Source: Watersipora subatra (lineage: Eukaryota; Bryozoa; Gymnolaemata; Cheilostomatida; Watersiporidae). From it: a DNA stretch of 64,000 nucleotides. The notes beneath the pieces are model-generated. The model saw only the letters and a list, made by a program, of their open reading frames with translations, made no database searches and was not told the DNA's origin. The DNA lies in the NCBI RefSeq assembly GCF_963576615.1, contig NC_088708.1:3286001-3350000 (forward strand), read 5' to 3'. Numbering within the stretch: position 1 is the stretch's first letter; every line of letters starts with the position of its first letter. Below, piece by piece: positions 10,301 through 20,199 of the stretch. The position numbers were made by a program, and so were the translations under genes.

Positions 10301-12561
10301 CAACGTGAGTGAATAAACATCACTAGTGCTTTCTGGTCTCTTAATCATTGATGACGGTTCATAAGTATTCACTTTTTTTAAATCCGTAAGATTTCTGGAC
10401 TTTCATTCATACGTGACAGTCCTAAATATTAATAGGGTTTTATTCAATTATAATGTAGCATAAATGTATTTGGATATTTTTTAACTGTAATAGACAAATT
10501 AGTTCCTGGCTATTGTGAAATTTATTGTGAGATATTTCAATTGTAAGAAACAATGAAAAGAGGGCTTAGTACTGCACTGGAAAGGATATTTGTTGGCTTT
10601 TGTTTAAGGATTAAATATAATTTTAGAATTCATGACTTGTGAGCCAACAAATTTTTGTTCAAGTTATACATTCTGTTTTTTACAATTTTCATTTCTTCTC
10701 TACTGAAGTAAGTTTCACTGGAAAATAACTATTTTCCCTTAAGCTGCCATTGCCTCTTTATTTATTGTTTGTGATTATCTAACAGGTTACCAGTTTGACC
10801 AACCTAAAATATTGTCTAACCAAAATAAGTATCTAAGAGATTTCCTAGCACTGCATTGGAATAGTTGATTAAATAACTAGCCCTCGAGCACAATTTTAAA
10901 ACAAGATGGAACACACCACCTTATTCTATCATGTAAAATAAAAACGCTACACTTTCGAGTAGATAATAAAGTTTGCAGTATTATGTTAATAAATGCAACT
11001 TTTTTTATAAGATTAAAAATAATTTTTACTATTGATTGAATTGCTAGATAAAAACTAAATATTTTGTTGTAGGATTTAATGTTATAGCCTACTACATGTA
11101 ATTGCCATGCCGTTGTACATAATAGAGACAATAGAACATATCTATGTAATAAATGTGAGGCCAACCATTTTTTGAAGGCCATATAATTTTTGGAAGTACT
11201 GTGCTCATGTTTTGGTTTTCCTGTATTACGTATATTACACATTTATAATAACCAATTACACATTCATGTTCTAATGCAGGTTGAGTGGCCGCCTTGGACT
11301 AGTCAAAGAGCTGAGACAGAGGTACGATGAAGGAGACCGTCCCAATCTCAGCAAAGAGTGTGTAGATGTACACACAGCAGCATCGCTCCTGAAGTTGTAC
11401 TTTCGTCACCTTCCTGATCCTGTAATTCCATTCGTACACTTTGAATCGTTTTTAAATCTAGCAACTAGCTTTCGGTATAACAGTAATAAGATGCAGACTC
11501 TCAGCAATCTGAAAGCTTTGCTCAAAAAAATTCCACAAGAGAATTACAGATTATTGGACTACCTTACCCATTTCCTTTCTGAGATCTCACGATATGAAAA
11601 AACTAACAAAATGACGAAGAAAAACATCGCCATCATCTTTGGCACTAACATATTGAGAGATGTTGATAATACACCAGAATTTGAGATGGCCACGCAAAAC
11701 CTGACCACAAATGTTGTACTAGCTCTGGTAGAGTGGCATGACTTTATTTTTTCTGACACGAGTGAGGATGTCATTGATCCTTCAATAGATGAGAAAATCG
11801 AGGAAATAGTCAACATCTCAGAGGAACCAGATTCTGATTCGCCTGCTATTCTTACATCATCTACCATTTCTGCTATGAAAGATTTGGATGGAATAGACTT
11901 TACGCAATCTGATACTTCTGTAGAAAAGTCGTGTGTTGCGCCGTCTATTCCTGCAAGGGCCAAAGATTTGAAAATAAATGGGGATAAAATTTCCAATGAT
12001 TCCAGATTATTAGCAGATATATCTTCCAGTTTGACCACAGCGCATGAGGGAAACTCTTCAGAAAGTACATTGCGACCAACTCCAACACCCAGAATGCTCG
12101 AAAAACCAATTGTTCGTACAAGAGCCAGTAGCACAAAAAGTAAGATGAGGCCTACAGCCTTTCTGCAAGAAGATAGTGAACCATCAAAACCTAATAGAAA
12201 ATCTGACAGTCTGCCAATAACGAAGGTGGAGCGTGAGCAATCAAATTTCACAAGTTTTATTGACAGTCCTTTAGATAGCCGTGTGTCTCTAAATATTGGT
12301 GATTTACCACACTCTGTAGAAGATTTACATGCACTTGTCCTCTCCCTAAAAATCGAGCTCAAACAGTTGCGTGCTTCTACTTCACGATTAAAGCAAGATA
12401 AAGACCATTTAACAATCACCCATATGTGTGAAGTCCAACGGTTGGAAGATATGATACATCAGGAAAGGCAAACCAAAAATGAAGCGGTTGCCAAGGTTGT
12501 GAAATTATCCAACCAACTTGCTCTTTACCAATCAACGTATGGCTTACTCGAGGACAAATAA
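4334..12561 (+). CDS. PH-RhoGAP-coiled-coil protein, ARHGAP22/24/25 (FilGAP) family
   Basis: There are five coding exons: 4334-4430, 5099-5233, 7110-7217, 9885-10017 and 11280-12561. All have GT-AG introns and compatible phases (1,1,1,2), giving 584 aa. Residues ~8-112 form a PH domain (SGYLKKQSGFVKSWTERWFI at the start, EWISALRRALYG as the last helix). Residues ~114-300 are a RhoGAP domain with the arginine finger in GIFRLSGR, its codon split by intron 4, and the NKMTKKNIAIIFGTNILR helix. A Ser/Thr-rich linker follows, and residues ~500-584 look like a coiled coil. This order matches FilGAP, ARHGAP22 and ARHGAP25, which stimulate GTP hydrolysis by Rac-type GTPases at membranes and actin. An in-frame open region upstream of Met 4334 (to 4166) leaves the start slightly uncertain. 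It is convergent with RIOK1. Confidence 0.88.
4470..4795. repeat. Degenerate ~53-bp minisatellite in RhoGAP intron 1
   Basis: About six diverged copies of a unit contain GTGCTCTCTAAGGTGTAGAC, AGCTGGTTGTG and a GGTATCACTGTAGTTATTAT segment. They start about 40 bp after the exon 1 donor. Confidence 0.7.
4797..4985. repeat. ~36-bp AT-rich tandem repeat in RhoGAP intron 1
   Basis: Five copies of a unit around TATTATGTGTTGTTATAATT plus TGATATTAGTACGTAG sit directly after the 53-bp array and end about 110 bp before exon 2. Confidence 0.7.
5234..6214 (+). other. RhoGAP intron 2, first part: nothing recognised
   Basis: AT-rich intronic sequence. I saw no exon, tandem array or transposon terminus in it. 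Confidence 0.5.
6215..6860. repeat. Compound ACT/CTA triplet-repeat array in RhoGAP intron 2
   Basis: About 640 bp is built almost only from CTACTACAGCTACTACTACA and CACCACTACTACTA type triplets, with CAGCTA interruptions. The G-poor triplet composition leaves two plus-strand frames open, giving Thr/Tyr/Leu/His-rich spurious ORFs of 196 and 260 codons. The 3' side (6700-6960) decays into imperfect triplets. It ends ~150 bp before exon 3. Confidence 0.85.
7882..8658. mobile_element. hAT-like non-autonomous element with 8-bp target duplication (middle layer)
   Basis: The terminal inverted repeats are CAGGCCTGTATTC (7882) and its reverse complement ending at 8658. The element is flanked by a perfect 8-bp direct duplication, TTGATAGT, at 7874-7881 and 8659-8666. 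An 8-bp duplication with CAG...CTG ends is diagnostic of hAT transposons. No transposase is visible. The element interrupts the TA-flanked element at 7748-8940. Confidence 0.75.
8095..8587. mobile_element. Tigger-like MITE fragment (inner layer)
   Basis: The right end (GAGTTATCCGAGTTTGACTG then TA at 8588) has the typical Tigger/pogo-type MITE terminus, the reverse complement of CAGTCAAACTCGGATAACTC. The matching left terminus was not found, so the left boundary is approximate and the copy is probably truncated. It lies inside the hAT-like element. Confidence 0.45.
8941..9409 (+). other. RhoGAP intron 3 remainder: nothing recognised
   Basis: Ordinary AT-rich intronic sequence between the transposon nest and the pyrimidine tract. 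It has no exon or repeat that I can support. Confidence 0.4.
9410..9825 (+). repeat. ~415-bp polypyrimidine (C/T) tract before RhoGAP exon 4
   Basis: The plus strand is almost entirely C and T, with irregular CCCTNTCC and TTTTTTCTTTCCCTGTC motifs; a 21-bp TTCCCTGTCTTCTTTTTTCT-type unit repeats near 9510-9570. It ends ~60 bp before the exon 4 acceptor. It creates long spurious Pro/Ser/Phe ORFs on both strands. Such strand asymmetry can support triplex (H-DNA) structure, which is general knowledge and not shown here. Confidence 0.85.
10018..11279 (+). other. RhoGAP intron 4: nothing recognised
   Basis: 1.26 kb of AT-rich intron with no exon, array or transposon end that I can support. It separates the first two bases of the arginine-finger codon from the third. 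Confidence 0.5.
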
Positions 12562-12825
12562 CTGATGTATATGATGAGCTCATTACATAATTACATATGG
12601 TATATGATCTTATGATTACGTACATGTATCAATACAAAATGACAGTAGTTTTATTAATGTTAATGATTTATCTAATCCCCATTTGTTTCGCCAGTATATG
12701 ATTCACCAACTCATTTTAAAACTAGTGTATATACAAATGTAATACGCATTATATAGATACAATGTACATTGATTTTTGAAAGTATGCTTAGGTGTTCAAT
12801 ATAGATCATGCTGTATTTGATTACC

Positions 12826-12831
12826 AATAAA
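12826..12831 (+). terminator. Polyadenylation signal AATAAA of the RhoGAP gene
   Basis: AATAAA lies 265 nt after the RhoGAP stop and ~55 bp before the convergent RIOK1 stop. The two 3' ends therefore lie very close or overlap. Confidence 0.5.
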
Positions 12832-12883
12832 ATGTGGATAATAGCATCACGGCACTACAATGTGTATCTAATCACACCATATC

Positions 12884-15800
12884 TCATTTCAAATGCGTTT
12901 TGCCAACTTTTAGTTTACGCTTTTTTATGTGTTTGGGCATCTTTTGCTGACGTTTGTCTGCTTTCGCATTTTTCACCGCTTGCTTTCGCACTTTTTTGTC
13001 TGCTGTTGACTCATCTTTGGGTCTCCCTTGCTGCAAAGAGCTATCATGCACCTCGTTCTCTTCCCCCTCGGACCCACTCTCGTTGTCACTCTCGCCAGCG
13101 AGTAATGTCGGCTGTTGTTCTACTGCCGAGAGATCTGGTTTTAAACCAACCACAGTTGTATACGATAAACTATTGCCATCAATGACAGCAGAACGAATGT
13201 CTTTTTCTGGATTTCGAATTTCTTCAAGCGATTTTGGAATAAATGTTTTCATAAAAACCTCCGCTGAAATTTTTTCTTCATCTGTCAAATCAGCCAAAGA
13301 ACGCGCATTTGCTTTATCCATGAGGCGTTGGATACACTGCTCAGAATTTTTATCAGTTATGCTTGGATCAGTAACAAATTCAAACAATTCCTGTGTCGTC
13401 AAAACAGAAACTTGCTTTTTCATAAAAAATTGGTTGATATTTACGCAATCCTTCCGCAAGAATTCATGAGCATGAGGATGCTCATGCTCAACAGACTGGC
13501 TGACATCAATCCAATAGGCCTGATTATTGTGGTAGAGGAGGTTGTATTCTGACAAGTCGCCGTGTACAAGCTTGCACTCATTGTAGAGTACTCGCAGCTG
13601 CCGCACAAGCTCCGTATACATTTCACATGCTTTGTTAGTGCTAAACTCGGCATCCTTGAGTCTAGGCGCAGGCCAACCATCTTCTCCTAGGAAGCCCATT
13701 ACTAGCACATGGCTTTTCAGTAGGAGAGGTTCAGGAGAGGCAATACCAGCTTTGTAAATCCTGTTAAGGTTTCGAAATTCTTTTTCAGCCCAGGTCCGAA
13801 CCATCTTGCGTGGATTGCCTTTACAATAGCCATTACGAAATCTATATTCCCCTGACACATACTTGTCGCGATCTTTGAACAACAAAATGGAGGTTTTAAA
13901 TATTTTGATGGCGAGCTGTGTGCCATCAGGTTTAGTAGCGTGGTAGACGTTTGCTTCTTTGCCTGTACTAATACATCCATTGATCTCTGATATGAAACCT
14001 TGACTGAGCAGTTTGAATATAATCATTCTTGTCCTAGGATCAAGGACCTGCTCAACAGTGGCCCTGTCGGATTTGTCTCGATGTCTTGCACGACTTATCT
14101 CCGCCTTTTTTCCACTGCCACTATTTGTTAGAGATGGTTTCACTGTTTCATAGTCACTAAGAGTAATCTTCGCACTCAACTGGTTGCTCAAGCTTTTGTC
14201 ATTCACTGTGATTCTCTTAATATTGTTTTGTCTTTGTTGGCTGTTGGGCTGGGAACGCTGACTGCTAACAGCAGTGAATTGTTTGGTGAAATCTCCTGTC
14301 ATACCACTCCAGTCCTCATCATACGCATACTCATTATTAGCTACCTCATCTGACCAATCAGAATTGCCTTCTTCACTCTAAAATCAAAAAATTGTCTACA
14401 AATTGACAAAGCAGGTTGGTGTGATGAGAACACAGATTAAAGCGTATGGTGGGCATAGGTTGACAATTTTGGGACTGCTGCAGCTTGAAGCAAGCTTCCA
14501 TTCAGGAGCCACAAGAGTTGTCCAATTTTGGGCAGTTTAGGTATTCTATCATGATCAACTAAGGTTTAGTATACGTATTGGTTTGATTCTTTTTATATCA
14601 ATTATAATGTCAGTGATGTATGATATGGAAACAATAAATCCTATAATACTATAAGAGACAGCACATGTGAAGACTGAAGCTAACCACTGCTTGAAGACCA
14701 TATAATGTTTGGCAGTATTATTTTCATGTTTTGGTTTCTCTGTATTTTAGATATATACATTATATACATGGATATATTATACGTCATATGCGCGCAAATT
14801 CATATGCTGAGATGATCATAAGTCAAGGTTCGACTGTAATTACTTTAACCGCTCCGAGCTATTTAATATGCTGTAAATTTCAAGCAACCTCCTGTAGAGT
14901 CCGATGTATTGACTATGTCTGCTCTGGGATAAAGTTTTAAAAAATAACTTGCAACTAAAGGTTTTACGTGTATTCAAACTTGTGAAGGAATTACTTTAAA
15001 TGTTTATTATAACAGATATATGGAGAACCATATTAAAAGATATGATCAATGATGGTATTTTGACATGAAATTGAACATTGTTTGGGATGAAATGAAACCA
15101 CACTTGCAAGATGTATGGTCTTGTTAGCTTATTATCCTAACAGAGTAATCGTCTAAAAAGTAAACATAATTTCACTTAATGTTAGACAAGTTTCTCATTG
15201 GCTGATGATCATAAATTGCTTTGAATATTTGGCTATTCCGTCATTTAGCCGAAACTGTCCGAGTAACAGCCAATGCACACAACAGCCAATGCACACGCAA
15301 CTCGAGGGCTCTGCTTGTCAAGATGGCATGTCTTGGCTTGGAGCTGTGCTATCAAGCACGCATATTCATAGTTGATAAAACCATTGACTATTTTAGGCCG
15401 ATCTCTTTGCTTAACATTGCTATCTTTAAGAGGTAACCTTGAGAGGTACTCTTACTCTTCTAGTCATCACCATTATAAATGTTAAATATCATAAAATACA
15501 GATATAAGCGCAGTACAGTACTCATCAATACATATTATTACTAAATAACTAATGCTTGCTTTGTCTAAGGCTTCAAGGCGGTTTAAAAAAGAAGCTGAAC
15601 AAGTATCATGGGATATCTGGAATATCATTGGTGGGCTACAGATGGTGTAACAGAAAACTGAAACGGCAAATCATGAAAAGACGACTCCAAAACCTCATAC
15701 CGTTACTTGCCTTATTTAACAAACACTTTCATACATGGGGATGTTATGCTTTACTATGCTAATATCTAAAATAAGCTGGTTAGTAACAAGAAGTTGTGGA

Positions 15801-16930
15801 AAGCAACCTCATGTTTTAATAAGTACTGCGCTTATAAAAGTCTAAAGTAATTCCTCCACAATTTTGAATACATGTAAAACCTTTAGTTGCAAGTTATTTT
15901 TTAAAACTTCATCCCAGAGCAGACTTAGTCAATACATCGGACTCTACAGGAGGTTGCTTGAAATTTACAGCATATTAAATAGCTCGGAGCGATTAAAGTA
16001 ACTACAGTCGAACCTTGACTTATGATCATCTCAGCATACCGTATGAATTTTTGAACATATGACGTATAATTTGAGCACATTTACACATTTACCTTTACAT
16101 TTACTTACACATTTACCTAAATACTCATTTTCAAGTTTTTGAGCACTGGAATTTATTAAATGAACACAATGCTGTATCATACGAATATTTGTTCCAACAC
16201 ATAGTACAAGTATCTGAACAGATTATCTGCATATGTCGAGGTTGAGTGTATGGCTATTTTTCTATTTAATTATCTTTATACATTTTTATATATTTTTCTA
16301 TTCAAGTTAAGACAATTAATATAGACACAAATCAACTAATTCTGATGTGATTTTAATGTATTACAATGTTTTAAATTTTGATAAAGGAAAACAACTGCCA
16401 CTAGAATTAGGCACTTCACAGCCTTTATGTGGACAACTTCAAATATTCATGAATAATTTATAACTGACTAAGCTCTAAATCTTAGCAAATATTTATGAGG
16501 AAGTTTAAGATTAGATTAACGCATAGCAACGACAATCATTCTAAAATGCTTCCATCGCTCTATTACAACAACACGTGTTGCTTGATGACAACCACACAGC
16601 GGTACATCCTTGACCTCCGAATTTGACAAAATTTATTGCTTCGAGTCACTCACTTCTATAACCTATAAAAATTGCAAAAAAATTAATAAGCATGGAGCAT
16701 ATCGTCTGTACTATCAGCTGAACAACTAATCGACACAACATTCACCTAAAATCTATTCACATATTATTGGCTAGTAGACACACAGTTTCAGACAAACCTT
16801 CCTGCAAATTTACACTTACTTCAAGATTTTCATTTGAGTGAACTCGGGGCATCAGTTCATGAACTTCAGAGTGAGATAGCCCAGTATTATCATCTGCATC
16901 GCTAAACTGTCCATCGTCTATATCGTCCAT
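12884..16930 (-). CDS. RIOK1: Serine/threonine-protein kinase RIO1
   Basis: There are three coding exons on the minus strand. Exon 1 is 16930-16820 (37 codons, acidic, starts MDDIDDGQFSDADDN). The last exon is 14377-12884 and contains 25 codons upstream of the internal Met at 14302. The join is phase 0 with GT-AG ends, giving 534 aa against about 568 in human RIOK1. The RIO kinase fold shows STGKEANVYHA (nucleotide loop, ~174-184), IKIFKTSIL (ATP-binding Lys), LVHGDLSEYNLLY (catalytic loop, ~307-319) and WIDVSQSVEHEHPHA (metal-binding Asp, ~328). The C-terminus is acidic, then Lys-rich (KHIKKRKLKVGKTHLK), as in RIO1. RIO1 acts in cytoplasmic maturation of the 40S ribosomal subunit. The intron 1 sequence holds a long inverted repeat. 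Family assignment is firm. Confidence 0.95.
14777..16065. repeat. Large inverted repeat (~230-bp arms, ~845-bp spacer) in RIOK1 intron
   Basis: The left arm, ~14777-15005, reappears in reverse complement at ~15845-16065. Matching anchors include GACTCTACAGGAGGTTGCTT, CAGCATATTAAATAGCTCGG and AACCTTTAGTTGCAAGTTAT. Each outer part of the arm ends in the Tigger-like terminus GTCGAACCTTGACTTATG, preceded by CA. The arms diverge by scattered substitutions. The spacer (15006-15844) contains no credible ORF. It could be a long-TIR transposon flanked by MITEs, or an inverted segmental duplication. Confidence 0.75.
16005..16248. mobile_element. ~244-bp Tigger-like MITE
   Basis: The left terminus is CAGTCGAACCTTGACTTATG. 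The right terminus reversed is CACTCAACCTCGACATATGC. TA flanks both ends (16003-16004 and 16249-16250). A partial inverted copy of its left end finishes at 14836, also next to TA. No coding capacity. Confidence 0.6.
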
Positions 16931-18350
16931 ACCTAAGCATTAAATATTATCTGACAATCGCGTGTGCACTCAGACTGTATATACAAATATAAGAGAGTTT
17001 TGAATGTATATTCAATAGTTAAAAATTGTTGCCAGGTGATGAGAGAAATCAATACAATGCATTCAATACACAAAAGCATGAATTAGCAATCAATAGGTGT
17101 GTTTGGACAAATTAGACAATAAAAGATTACATAATACTATAACCTATAAAAATGATGAATTAGTGACTACAGCTGTCGAGAGAGGTGCATTCTGCAAGCA
17201 TCTACAGGAGGAGCCGGCAGTAAAAACATGAGAGACAGCAGAATGGAAGGACATGCAGAGAACTATCAGAAGTTTAAAAGCATTTAACAGTGGTCACAGA
17301 CATATTATAAAAACATTTAACAGTGGTCACAGACATATAAAAATGATAAGGGTAAACAATTTGGCGATATGAATAAGGTACTAGTTCCTGAGTTCAACGG
17401 CTTTGACCCTATGAGTCCCCTAGCATGCCCATGCTTGATGGCCATCGGTGCATCAACTTTTAAAACAGCTTCAAACACACCTTAAAAGTGATAATAAATG
17501 TCACAGCTATGATATCTGGTATCACATGCTACATCTTTACCCTGCAGATAGGTATTTTTTATGTTAGAGATGCCCATGTTCTTGATGCAATTCCTAGCAC
17601 ATGTGTTGATGCGAAAGAAAATGTGTAGACTATTTGCTACGTTGGTGGCTTTATACATATGTACATGACTGATTTTTCAAAAAGCAAACTGTCAAGATTT
17701 TATGTAATTGGTATAAGACTGCTCTTATAGTAGACTGCTTTAGAATCTATGCACCTAAATTCTTACAATAGAGATATCCAGGTGTGCCATCAGGACTCGG
17801 TGCATTTTTTTGGTGACAAAGTCTCACTGGATATATAGTTGACTATTTAGTAAGAGCAATGAATCGACCGATGTGAAAGTGTGATGCCATCTTCTAAACT
17901 ACGGGCTATTATAGACTCAGATTTGTTTAGGGTAAGACTGTTAGGGTGCTAATGGTTTATTATTCAAAATAAATTGAGGCTATGTCGAGACTTCATCAGC
18001 ATTTAGAATGGTAGCCACAGTTATCAGATAACTCAAATACAATTGAGCAAAGTACCCGCTTTTTGGTCCATACTCCATGGTAACAATAATAGCGTGATTG
18101 GTAACACGAGGTTGCAGAGATGGAAAGTGGCATTAGCATAACCAATGATAAAGTCAAAGATATAAACGATTTAATGCTGGTCCTTTGGTGAACTTGTTAT
18201 AGGAAATCAAGACCAGGGCAGTAAGGAGATTATGAGGTCTAAATGTGGTGAACAATACGTACATGATTTTGAATTATCTTCTCATGCTTTACACCAGACA
18301 AAACATTGGTTTCCAACAATATTTGATCAATAACAATCTTGTATGGCAGA
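16931..18350. other. Intergenic region upstream of RIOK1
   Basis: This should contain the RIOK1 promoter, but I recognise no clear core element. A short direct duplication of about 30 bp (AACAGTGGTCACAGACATAT) occurs at 17287-17340. No gene seen. Confidence 0.4.
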
Positions 18351-18352
18351 TT

Positions 18353-18872
18353 AGAGTGCCCCGGGTTTGCATAAACAGAGTTATATTTACAAATTCGAGT
18401 TTGTAAAAATAAGGTGCAATATACTGGTATTACGGTAGCTTAACCGTAGATATCTGGTTATATTAAGAATGGTACACTGACAGGCACCCGTTAGCTAATA
18501 GAAATTAAACTATGTAAGTATGTACTGTAAATTTAGAACTTATGGTGAATTAGAGTGTCCCGGGGTTTGCAGCCCGAGTTGATAAACCGAGTTATATTTA
18601 AAAACTCGTGTTTGTATATATAACTCGGTTTATCAATTCGGTTTGCAATCCCGGGACACTCTAATCCACCATAAGTTCTAATTTTACAGTACATACATAC
18701 ATAGTTTAATTTCTATTAGCTAACGGGTGCCTGTGGGTGTACCATCGTTAATATAACCAGATCTACGGTTATGCTACCGTAATACCAATATATTGCGCCG
18801 TATTTTTACAAACTCGCGTTTGTAAATATAACTCAGTTTATCAACTCGGGTTGCAAACCCAAGGGGCTCTGT
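18353..18872. repeat. ~520-bp near-perfect palindrome (foldback element)
   Basis: The left half (18353-~18603) is followed by its reverse complement (~18610-18872). Paired landmarks are GAGTGTCCCGGG...ATAAACCGAGTTATAT, ACTTATGGTG...CACCATAAGT, GTTAGCTAATAGAAATTAAA and TTACGGTAGC...GCTACCGTAA. The motif GAGTGYCCCGGGGTTTGC starts the left half, recurs near its inner end and reappears inverted on the right, so each half itself has repeated ends. Almost no spacer separates the arms. It lies directly beside the 5' LTR at 18892. Confidence 0.85.
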
Positions 18873-18891
18873 AAGGCTCCATAATCTTGGG

Positions 18892-19168
18892 TGGCACACG
18901 TAGTTTAAAGCAGGCGTCTTATGCGCTATTTGGCCCAAAAACTTGTTCACAATTATTATTTATTCTTCATGTCTATTTTGTTCACTATTTTTTTAACACC
19001 CATGTCATGCTATGTACTTGAGTGCATGTCGTGTATACGCATAACCGCGTGTTCATATGCTCTGTATTAGTCTGTTGCTGTATTTTTCAGTGAATTTTCT
19101 GGCTAAAAGTATGAGACTATCAAGTTGAAAGAATAAACTAAGTCAACACAAAATTTTCTACAACAGCA
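18892..19168 (+). repeat. 5' LTR of gag-only element
   Basis: ~275 bp, beginning TGGCACACG and ending near TTTCTACAACA. It contains an AATAAA at ~19132. It aligns in blocks with the split 3' copy. Confidence 0.65.
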
Positions 19169-19283
19169 ATCCATCATTTGGTACCCACTTCTACCCTCTC
19201 ACAAACTGTATTCAAAAACGTCATACCCCAAGTATGGAACTTCAACAGCTAACTTTTGAAGTGATAAGGAATTGGTGACCATG

Positions 19284-19539
19284 GATTAAAGGTTGACTTG
19301 CGACAAAATTCACATTACAGTTATTTGGTATCAAAAGATTCATCATGTCTCACTCGTGTCTTACTATAATCTACGGCAGTTTCGTGATGGCGGCGATTAA
19401 CTGTTCGTTTTTGAGCTTTTAAGAGCTTGTCATCACATTTCCACATATTTTGCACCTACAACACAGTAGAGTAAGACGTGGTGAATCTTTCGACAACAAA
19501 TAACTGTAATGTTAATTTAGTTGCAAGTCAACCTTTAAG
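19284..19539. mobile_element. ~256-bp MITE inside the LTR element's internal region
   Basis: The left end TTAAAGGTTGACTTGCGAC is matched by the inverted right end GCAAGTCAACCTTTAA. The similarity continues for about 70 bp (ACATTACAGTTATTTG, AAAGATTCAYCAYGTCT). TTAA at both edges could be a piggyBac-type target duplication, or part of the TIR with a TA duplication. It sits upstream of the surviving gag frame and probably separated the gag start from the rest. Confidence 0.65.
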
Positions 19540-19550
19540 CATACAACTTT

Positions 19551-20153
19551 ATGGTGCTAAAACTGCTGAAAGATAGAGCAGAGCTGCCTACACAACGGCC
19601 TCGCTTCAGAGAAGAGTTCAGTTACTGCCTTACTGCAACAGAGAAAGCTGACAAAGAGGACAAAATCAAAGTAGCCATGCTTCTCAGATGTATAGGTCCT
19701 CGTAGTGTAAATATCTTCCAGACATTCAAATTCGGAACAGGAAAATTTGCAGACATGTACAATGATGCTATTGAGAAATTCGAACAGTTTTGCTCTAAGA
19801 CTTCAAAATAAATGATCAAGCGACACCAGCTTCTATCAACAAAACAAGGAGCTCAGTCTAGAGACGAGAAGATCGCTGTTCTGCAAAAAGGAGTCAAAGT
19901 ATGCAGCCTGGGTGACATAGATGACGAATTCATGATGCAAGCACTACTTCTTGGTATAGTTGATGACAGTTTACGAAGAAAACTTTTTGAAGTCTCTGAC
20001 GGCTTGACATTTGAAGCAGTTAAGAAGCGTAAAATCTCAGAATCTTCCCAGACTGATCTCCAGTCTATCAAATTAGAAGAGTCTGTACATAGTATTAATC
20101 GGAAATTAATCAAGAACAAAAGTTTAGTTATCTTTTCACATTTTACATCGTAA
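19551..20153 (+). pseudogene. Gag-like polyprotein remnant of an LTR retrotransposon
   Basis: Two consecutive frames of the same phase (19551-19811 and 19812-20153) are separated only by one TAA stop. The first contains a core-gag-like region (FREEFSYCLTATEK then VAMLLRCIGPRSVNIFQTF). The second continues with DEKIAVLQKGVKVCSLGDID and FMMQALLLGIVDDSLRRKLF, the pattern of the Ty3/K02A2.6-type retrotransposon gag. No zinc knuckle is found before the frame ends. The start lies upstream of the MITE and is disrupted. It is a pseudogene, and no restored reading is proposed. Confidence 0.7.
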
Positions 20154-20199
20154 AACACTTATTGGTTCTCAACAACATTCTATCGATAATTATTTTGAG

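Noticed and set aside
11559..12419. 286-codon minus-strand ORF
   Set aside because: Shadow of the RhoGAP last exon on the opposite strand. The sense frame has clear GAP and coiled-coil motifs.
12954..13469. 171-codon plus-strand ORF
   Set aside because: Antisense shadow of the RIOK1 kinase exon.
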